Assembly (NCBI RefSeq): GCF_008087625.1
Contig: NZ_CP042997.1
Location: forward strand, 9,920,001 to 9,984,000
Source: Aquisphaera giovannonii
GTDB lineage: Bacteria > Planctomycetota > Planctomycetia > Isosphaerales > Isosphaeraceae
DNA length: 64,000 nt
Direction: 5' to 3'
Every line of letters starts with the position of its first letter. The first letter of the stretch is position 1. The position numbers were made by a program, and so were the translations under genes. This document shows, piece after piece, positions 58,859 to 64,000 of the stretch. The notes under the pieces are model-generated. The model had not been told where the DNA came from. It saw only the letters and a list, made by a program, of their open reading frames with translations, and searched no databases.

Positions 58859-61798
58859 CTACGGGGCCGGCTTCGGCGGGCCGCCCGGCGGGGCCGGCCG
58901 ACGCGGCTCCACGATCTTCGCCTCGCCGAGCAGGGAGCTCGCCTCGTCGACGAGCCAGGGCGGCGTGTCGGCCAGGCTCCCGCCGGCCGCGATCCGCGAC
59001 GCGGCCTTGGCGTACCATTCACGGGCCTTCTCGGGGTCACCTCGCCGCCAGTGCGCGGAGGCCAGGACGAGGTAGAGGAAGGCCCAGCCGTCCCCCGCGC
59101 GGATCGCGATGTTCTTCTCCTCGGCCCGGATGGCGGCGTCCCAGTTCCCGGCCGCGTACTCGGCCAGCCCCAGCCACTTCCAGCCGAGCTCCTGGCCGGG
59201 ATTCACCTCGCACGCGCGGCGGGCGAGGTGGACGGCCTCCGCGGGCTCCCGCCGGGAGGCATCGGCGGCGATGAGCCGCCGCTGGGCTTCGTTGGTGAGG
59301 AACTCGGCGAATTTCCGGCGATAGTCCACCCGGTCGGGGAAGGCGGTCATCAGGGGTAGCCAGACCTCATGGGCGCGTCGGGCCGATTGTTTCCCCCGCT
59401 CGACTTCGCCGGCCTCGTACTGGCAGACCGCCATCAAGTCGAGTGCGTCGGCGACCATGGCCCGGTAGTCGGGGATCGACGGGAATTCGGCCGCGAGCCG
59501 CTCGGCCGTGGCGATGGCCTCGCCGCCGACTCGCTTCGCCTCGTTGAGCTTGCCGAGTTCCTTGAGCGTGATGGCATGGTTCGACCGGCTGATCGAGAGG
59601 AGCTCCCGATACCTGGGCCGGTCCGGGAACTCCTCGGCCAGCTTGGCCAGGATCTCGATGATGCGGATGTCACGATCGTTGATTTGCTGCCTGTCCGACG
59701 AGACGGTATTGAGGTTGATCAGCCCGATCGCGAGGCCGCTCCGATAACCCGGATTGCCCCGATCCACGGCGAGCAGTTGCTCGTAGAGCCCGACGGAGCG
59801 ACGCAAGGCGGCCTCGGCGTCCGCGTGCCGTCCCGACCGGTCCCAGGCACGCCCCACGCTGTCCTCGGTCAGCGCCAGCTTGGCGGTGACCTCGCCGTCG
59901 TCGGGGGCCTCTTCATGGAGCCGCGTGAGCATCTCGCGGGCCCGGACGAACGCGGCCTCGGCCTCGGTATTCCGGCCGACGTCGGCGCAGGTCACCCCCA
60001 GGTTGTGGAGTGTGACGGCGAGTCGATAGCGATAATCCCGGTTCCCGGGGGCCCGGGCGACGAGGGTTTCGCAGATCCGGATCGATCGCCTCTCCAGGTC
60101 CTCCGCATCCCGGTGCCGGTTGTGCCTGGAATGGACGACGGCCAGTTGCGCCAGCGTCCAGGCGAGCTCCTCGCCGCAGCTCGGGTCGTCGGGGTGCCGG
60201 GCCGAGAGGGCCTCGAGCTCCCGGGTCATCGCCCGGTAGGTCGCCTCGGCCCGGTCGTCGTGGCCGAGCGCCTCCTCGATCATCGCGACCCGCTTCCGGG
60301 CGCGGAGGGCCTCGAGCTGGGCCGGGAGGTCCTCGCCCTGCTCGTCCGCGAACTGCCGATAGAACGCGAGGGCCTCCTCGAGGAACTCTCGCTGCAAGCC
60401 GGTCAGCTTCGCCTGCTGGGACAGCCACTTCTCCGCGACCTGCGTGTACATGCGATCGACGGCCTTCCGAGCCAGCTGAGAGCGGGCCTCGGCTCGCCGC
60501 TCGGCCCGGGTGGCGCGGACCGCCTGCCATGCGCTCACTCCCGCCCCGATGAGCAGGGCGAGGACGACGAGGAGCCCCGCGACCAGCGTGGGCCGGTTCC
60601 GCCGGGCGAACTTGGAGAAGCGGTAGAGCGGGGACGGCGGGCACGCCTCGACCGGCTGATCGTTGAGGTACCGCATCACGTCGGCCGCGAGGTCGTTGGC
60701 CGTCTCGAAGCGTCTCCGCCGGTCCTTCTCCAGCGCCTTCATGACGACCCAGTCGAGCTCCCCGCGGAGCGACGCGACCAGCCGCCTCGGGTCGGCCTTA
60801 CGCCGGGCCGAGGCGGTCGAGAGCGACGCCCCGAGGGAGCTGAGGCGTGTGCTCGGCCTCGCCGGCTCCTCCTCGCGGATGATCCTCCGCATCTCGTCCA
60901 GGGCCGCCGCGCGGAGCGTCGCGGGGTCGAAGGGAGTCGTGCCGGTCAGCAGCTCGTAGAGCAGCACGCCCAGGCTGTAGATATCGCTCCGGGTGTCCAC
61001 GTCCAGGCCCGAGAGGTCGGCCTGCTCCGGGCTCATGTACAGCGGCGTCCCCACGAGCTGCAGGAAGCCGGTGTAGATCGTCTTCTCGGTGAGGCTCTGG
61101 CCGACGGCCTTGGCGATCCCGAAGTCGATCACCTTGGGGACCGGCACGCCGTCGTGCAGGGTCACCAGGATGTTGGAGGGCTTCAGGTCCCGGTGGATCA
61201 CCCCCTTCTGGTGCGCATGCTGCACCGCGCGGCAGGCCAGCACGAACAGCTCCAGCCGCTCCGGGACCGACAACTGCTCCCGGTCGCAATACTCGGTGAT
61301 CGGGATGCCGCGGACCAGTTCCATGACGAAGTAGGGGCGGCCCTGCTCGGTGGTGCCGGCGTCGAGCACCCGCGCGATGTTGGGGTGGTCCATCAGCGCC
61401 AGGGCCTGCCGCTCGGCCTCGAACCGGGCGACGACCGCCCTCGAATCCATCCCGGGCTTGATCAGCTTCAAGGCGACGTCCCGACGGACCGGCTCGACCT
61501 GCCTGGCGACGTAGACGACGCCCATGCCCCCCTCGCCGATCGTCTCCATGAGGCGGTACGGGCCGATCCGCTCGGCGGGGGCCTCGGCCGCGGCGGCCCG
61601 GTCCGTCGTCGCCGCGCAGGCCGGCACGTCGAGGAAGCTCGCCTCCTCCTCGCAGACCCGCAACAGCCGCTCCACCCGGCGCCGGAGGGCCGCGTCGGCC
61701 CCGCAGGCCTGCCCGAGGTAGGCTGTCCGCGCCGACGGGCTGGCGATCCGGCGGGCCACCTGGAAGATCGCCTCCTCGTCGAATGGATCGGCGTTCAT
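58859..61798 (-). CDS. Membrane Ser/Thr protein kinase with TPR repeats
   Basis: The 979-residue kinase has an N-terminal ~75-residue helical region. A Hanks-type kinase domain follows (~80-370) with IGEGGMGVVYVA, the Lys in VALKLIKPG, HRDLKPSNIL and IDFGIAKA. One membrane segment (TLVAGLLVVLALLIGAGVSAW, ~420-440) leads to a large TPR-rich part (~460-970: EEALGHDDRAEATYRAM, AGNWDAAIRAEEKNIAI). All catalytic residues are present. The TPR region is probably outside the membrane and senses or binds proteins. An ECF sigma factor gene lies 97 bases upstream on the same strand, a pairing often seen in planctomycetes. ATG 61798 has no strong ribosome site. Confidence 0.9.
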   Translation of the reverse strand: MNADPFDEEAIFQVARRIASPSARTAYLGQACGADAALRRRVERLLRVCEEEASFLDVPACAATTDRAAAAEAPAERIGPYRLMETIGEGGMGVVYVARQVEPVRRDVALKLIKPGMDSRAVVARFEAERQALALMDHPNIARVLDAGTTEQGRPYFVMELVRGIPITEYCDREQLSVPERLELFVLACRAVQHAHQKGVIHRDLKPSNILVTLHDGVPVPKVIDFGIAKAVGQSLTEKTIYTGFLQLVGTPLYMSPEQADLSGLDVDTRSDIYSLGVLLYELLTGTTPFDPATLRAAALDEMRRIIREEEPARPSTRLSSLGASLSTASARRKADPRRLVASLRGELDWVVMKALEKDRRRRFETANDLAADVMRYLNDQPVEACPPSPLYRFSKFARRNRPTLVAGLLVVLALLIGAGVSAWQAVRATRAERRAEARSQLARKAVDRMYTQVAEKWLSQQAKLTGLQREFLEEALAFYRQFADEQGEDLPAQLEALRARKRVAMIEEALGHDDRAEATYRAMTRELEALSARHPDDPSCGEELAWTLAQLAVVHSRHNRHRDAEDLERRSIRICETLVARAPGNRDYRYRLAVTLHNLGVTCADVGRNTEAEAAFVRAREMLTRLHEEAPDDGEVTAKLALTEDSVGRAWDRSGRHADAEAALRRSVGLYEQLLAVDRGNPGYRSGLAIGLINLNTVSSDRQQINDRDIRIIEILAKLAEEFPDRPRYRELLSISRSNHAITLKELGKLNEAKRVGGEAIATAERLAAEFPSIPDYRAMVADALDLMAVCQYEAGEVERGKQSARRAHEVWLPLMTAFPDRVDYRRKFAEFLTNEAQRRLIAADASRREPAEAVHLARRACEVNPGQELGWKWLGLAEYAAGNWDAAIRAEEKNIAIRAGDGWAFLYLVLASAHWRRGDPEKAREWYAKAASRIAAGGSLADTPPWLVDEASSLLGEAKIVEPRRPAPPGGPPKPAP

Positions 61799-61895
61799 GC
61801 GCGGGGCTCCGATGGACTCGCTGGGTATCCCCCGCAGGGCAATGCGAAATCGGCGCGCGGGCGACCCGATGCAGCCCGTCGGAATTTCGGACGCG

Positions 61896-62471
61896 TCAGC
61901 CCGCCGCCCCGTTGGCCTCGTCGCCGAGCATGGCCAGCCGCAGCCAGCTCCGGGCATAGGCCCAGTCGTTGTCTGCCGTCGAGGGGGAGATGCCGAGCGC
62001 CGCGGCGGCCTCGTCCACGGACAGCCCGGCGAAGTAGCGGAGTTTGACGAGCTGCGCCTTGCGCGGGTCCCTGGCCTCCAGCGCCGCCAGGGCCTCGTCC
62101 AGGGCCAGCAGGTCGAGCTTCGGCCCCTCGACGGCCAGGTCCACCGCGGCCAGGTCGAGCCGCTGACGCCCGCCGCCGGCCTTGATGGCGGCCTTGCGGC
62201 GGGCGTTCTCGACGAGGATCCGTCGCATCGCCTCGGCCGCCGCGGCGAAGAAGTGGCCCCGGCCGTCCCAGCCCGGGTCCGCGGAGCCGACCAGCCGGAG
62301 GTAGGCGTCGTGGACCAGGGCCGTGGCCTGGAGCGTCTGCCCCGGCTTCTCGCGGCCGAGCTTGTGCGCCGCGAGCTTGCGCAGCTCGTCGTAGACCAGC
62401 GGCAGGAGGCACTCCGCCGCCCCGGGGTCGCCCCGCCCAATCGCCGAAAGGACCCTCGTCACGTCGTCCAT
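61896..62471 (-). CDS. ECF sigma factor of the kinase-linked type
   Basis: The 191-residue sigma factor has region 2 (PLVYDELRKLAAHKLGRE, HDAYLRLVG, FFAAAAEAMRRILVENARR) and region 4 (LRYFAGLSVDEAAAALGISP and then WAYARSWLR). This sequence type, common in planctomycetes and acidobacteria, typically lies next to Hanks-type kinase genes and lacks a separate anti-sigma factor. The kinase gene follows after 97 bases, suggesting control by phosphorylation; that is inferred from the pairing. The start is ATG 62471. Confidence 0.9.
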   Translation of the reverse strand: MDDVTRVLSAIGRGDPGAAECLLPLVYDELRKLAAHKLGREKPGQTLQATALVHDAYLRLVGSADPGWDGRGHFFAAAAEAMRRILVENARRKAAIKAGGGRQRLDLAAVDLAVEGPKLDLLALDEALAALEARDPRKAQLVKLRYFAGLSVDEAAAALGISPSTADNDWAYARSWLRLAMLGDEANGAAG

Positions 62472-63082
62472 CGCGTCGACTCACGGTGAAGGATCGGGAT
62501 CGTACGCTCGCCGACGGGCCCCGACGGGAGGACGTCGGGATCGCCGGTCGGTATACCTTCGTGCCCTGCCACGGTCTGCTTCCCGGGGGGCGGGGCTCGG
62601 AACCGAGCTCCAGGACGTCGGGAAGCGCCGGCCGCGTCTCGCGCGGCCATCCCGGGTGACGGGAATGCGCGGGTCCAATTCGCCTCTCCCGGTTCCACCT
62701 GCCCGCAACGACCGCTCATACGCCGCATCACCGTCCCGACCCGGTGGGTCCGGTCATCGGCCGCCACCCAATGCGGCCGGGGGAAGCCATGGCGCCGAAG
62801 CCGCCGCTCGCGCGGCCCGCGGCGTCGAGGCCGTCGCCCCACCTGACATGAATCCGTCCCCACCGCCCTTCCCCGGAGGGGCGGATCGTTGGCCCGGTCC
62901 AGCTCACGGACGGACGCCGGATCGCATCGCCCCGGCCCGACTGCTCAGCCGCAATTTATTGAAAGTTATCACGTCCGCACACTTGCTTGGAAGGGAAACT
63001 GAGGACGGTTTTCGAGTCCATCCACGATGGGCGGGGGCAGGGCGGGCGAGGCCGTCAGGCCGTCCCGGGCCGTGACGCCCCC
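62472..63082. other. Gene-free region upstream of the sigma/kinase genes
   Basis: This 611-base gap contains open frames but none looks like a gene. The stretch 62950-62995 is AT-rich (AATTTATTGAAAGTTATC) and could be a promoter. It also contains the 3' flank of the endonuclease-like gene, with no clear terminator. Confidence 0.45.
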
Positions 63083-64000
63083 TCAGGGGACGGGGGCGAG
63101 CTCGACGACCACGGGCCTGTGGGCCGAGCCCACGTCGGGGCCCACCGCGCAGGAGCGGGGCAGCCAGCGCGAGCCGCAGAGGACGTGATCGATCCGGAGG
63201 CCGATCAGGCGGGTGAACATGGTGTGCCCCAGGCCCCAGCCGGTCCAGGCGAAGGCGTCGCGGTAGGACGACCAGTCGCGCCGGAAGAGGGGCTGCTCGG
63301 CCGTCAGGTTGAAATCCCCGGCGAGGACGAGGCTCTCGGGGGCCCTCTCGACCCAGCGACGGAGGAGTTCCGACTCGTAGCTTTGGGTCGCGGCGATCTC
63401 CCGGAAGGCGGCGAGGCCGGTCACCTTCGTCTCCACGAGCGGCTCGAGCCCCCGGCGCGGGGTCAGCAAGTGGACCGACGCGATGGGGACGTCGCCCCCC
63501 GGGCGCACCAGCCGGGCGCGGACGGCGATGATGCGATACGACTTGTCCGGCCGGCGGAGCTCCGCGAACTCCTCGATCGGGAAGCGGCTCGCCAGGCAGT
63601 GCTCGCCGGCCGTCCGCGCCTGCCAGCCCTCCAGCCCGAGGGTCGCGATCGGGTCGCTCAGCGTACACTCCTGGAGGCAGATGACGTCCGGGCGTGCCTC
63701 CCGGATCAGGGTCGCCAGGACGTCCGCCTTCAGGTCCTTCCCCTGGACGTTGCAGGTCAGCACGCGGAGGGGCTCGCCGGGCCTCGGCGGCGAGGCCAGA
63801 GGGGTCCCCCAGGGGACGTTGAATCCCGAGACGCCGACGAACCCGACGAGGCCCAGCCCCACCGCCGCAGCGGACCAAGGCCGCCGCAGCCAGGCCACCA
63901 GGGGGATCAGGACGACCGCCGGCAGGGCCGCGACCCAGGCGGGCCCGTAGAGCAGCAGGTGGACCGGCCAGGATGAGGCGGGAGACAGCCGGGCGATGGC
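63083..64000 (-). CDS. Membrane-anchored endonuclease/exonuclease/phosphatase protein (5' end outside window)
   Basis: The frame is open through the right edge, so the true start lies beyond it; 305 residues are visible. The first ~65 are hydrophobic (YGPAWVAALPAVVLIPLVAW and AAVGLGLVGFVGVSGF), giving two membrane segments. The catalytic EEP domain follows with RVLTCNVQGKDLKADVL, VICLQECTL, LVLAGDFNLT, RIDHVLCG and SAHRPVVVEL. These cover the metal-binding Asn, Glu, Asp-Asn and His positions. Relatives cleave phosphodiesters in nucleic acids or lipids; the substrate is not clear. Confidence 0.85.
   Translation of the reverse strand, partial: AIARLSPASSWPVHLLLYGPAWVAALPAVVLIPLVAWLRRPWSAAAVGLGLVGFVGVSGFNVPWGTPLASPPRPGEPLRVLTCNVQGKDLKADVLATLIREARPDVICLQECTLSDPIATLGLEGWQARTAGEHCLASRFPIEEFAELRRPDKSYRIIAVRARLVRPGGDVPIASVHLLTPRRGLEPLVETKVTGLAAFREIAATQSYESELLRRWVERAPESLVLAGDFNLTAEQPLFRRDWSSYRDAFAWTGWGLGHTMFTRLIGLRIDHVLCGSRWLPRSCAVGPDVGSAHRPVVVELAPVP

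Noticed and set aside
62656-63075. A 139-residue plus-strand frame in the gap before the endonuclease gene.
   Set aside because: The translation is Pro/Arg/Ala-rich without conserved text, and there is no ribosome site.

Overview
The window looks like chromosome of a soil or freshwater planctomycete, most likely an Isosphaeraceae-type genome (Singulisphaera/Aquisphaera/Paludisphaera relatives). The reasons are the very high GC content, a Ser/Thr kinase with TPR repeats next to a matching ECF sigma factor, SUMF1-type proteins, several DUF2961 (GH172) enzymes, cupins, an exosortase E/VPEID system, and secreted proteins that begin with a basic stretch followed by an LExR-type motif. This is a family-level guess from gene content only.

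Layout. 1-7.9 kb: the end of a cyclic beta-1,2-glucan synthase-like gene, a small unknown gene and an ABC exporter that may move the glucan. 7.9-12 kb: a secreted PDZ protein, an ECF sigma factor with an anti-sigma-like partner, and a diacylglycerol glycosyltransferase. 12-21 kb: a glycan-degrading cluster of three DUF2961/GH172 paralogues and one GH50 agarase-like enzyme. 21-26 kb: a lactonase-like propeller, a SprT-like zinc protein, a VapC-type toxin-antitoxin pair and a bicupin close to oxalate decarboxylase. 26-34.6 kb: the most unusual region, probably a defence or signalling locus. A trypsin-nuclease fusion is divergent from a five-gene run... of which four are on the plus strand: an active trypsin with a helical adaptor region, a paralogue whose protease triad is wholly lost and which continues into nucleoside-deoxyribosyltransferase-like, PAS-like and TIR-like domains, an EgtD-like methyltransferase, and a PAS-like/methyltransferase fusion. 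35-41.6 kb: a large SdrD-B-type surface protein with a thioester-like domain, exosortase E fused to a CPBP protease, and a tiny VPEID sorting-signal protein. 41.8-48.9 kb: an M61 peptidase, a multicopper oxidase fused to FG-GAP repeats, and a DUF433-like gene overlapping a choline-kinase-like gene. 48.9-56 kb: a hicAB pair with a broken toxin, a HAD phosphatase, a SUMF1 protein, a FrnE-type oxidoreductase with an in-frame TGA at its redox cysteine, and secreted propeller proteins. 56-64 kb: an FG-GAP protein, a Ser/Thr kinase with its ECF sigma factor, and the end of an endonuclease/exonuclease/phosphatase gene cut by the right edge.

Two observations stand out. The gene at 52021-52635 reads through one TGA, placed exactly at the first Cys of the CxxC motif, with a stem-loop of bacterial SECIS type just after it, so it is a strong selenoprotein candidate. 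The 26.2-34.6 kb locus has a domain combination I cannot match to a described system.

The window also holds at least four families of dispersed palindromic repeats. One is an inverted pair inside a coding region whose stems differ by compensatory changes. All functional statements are from reading the sequence; no searches were run.
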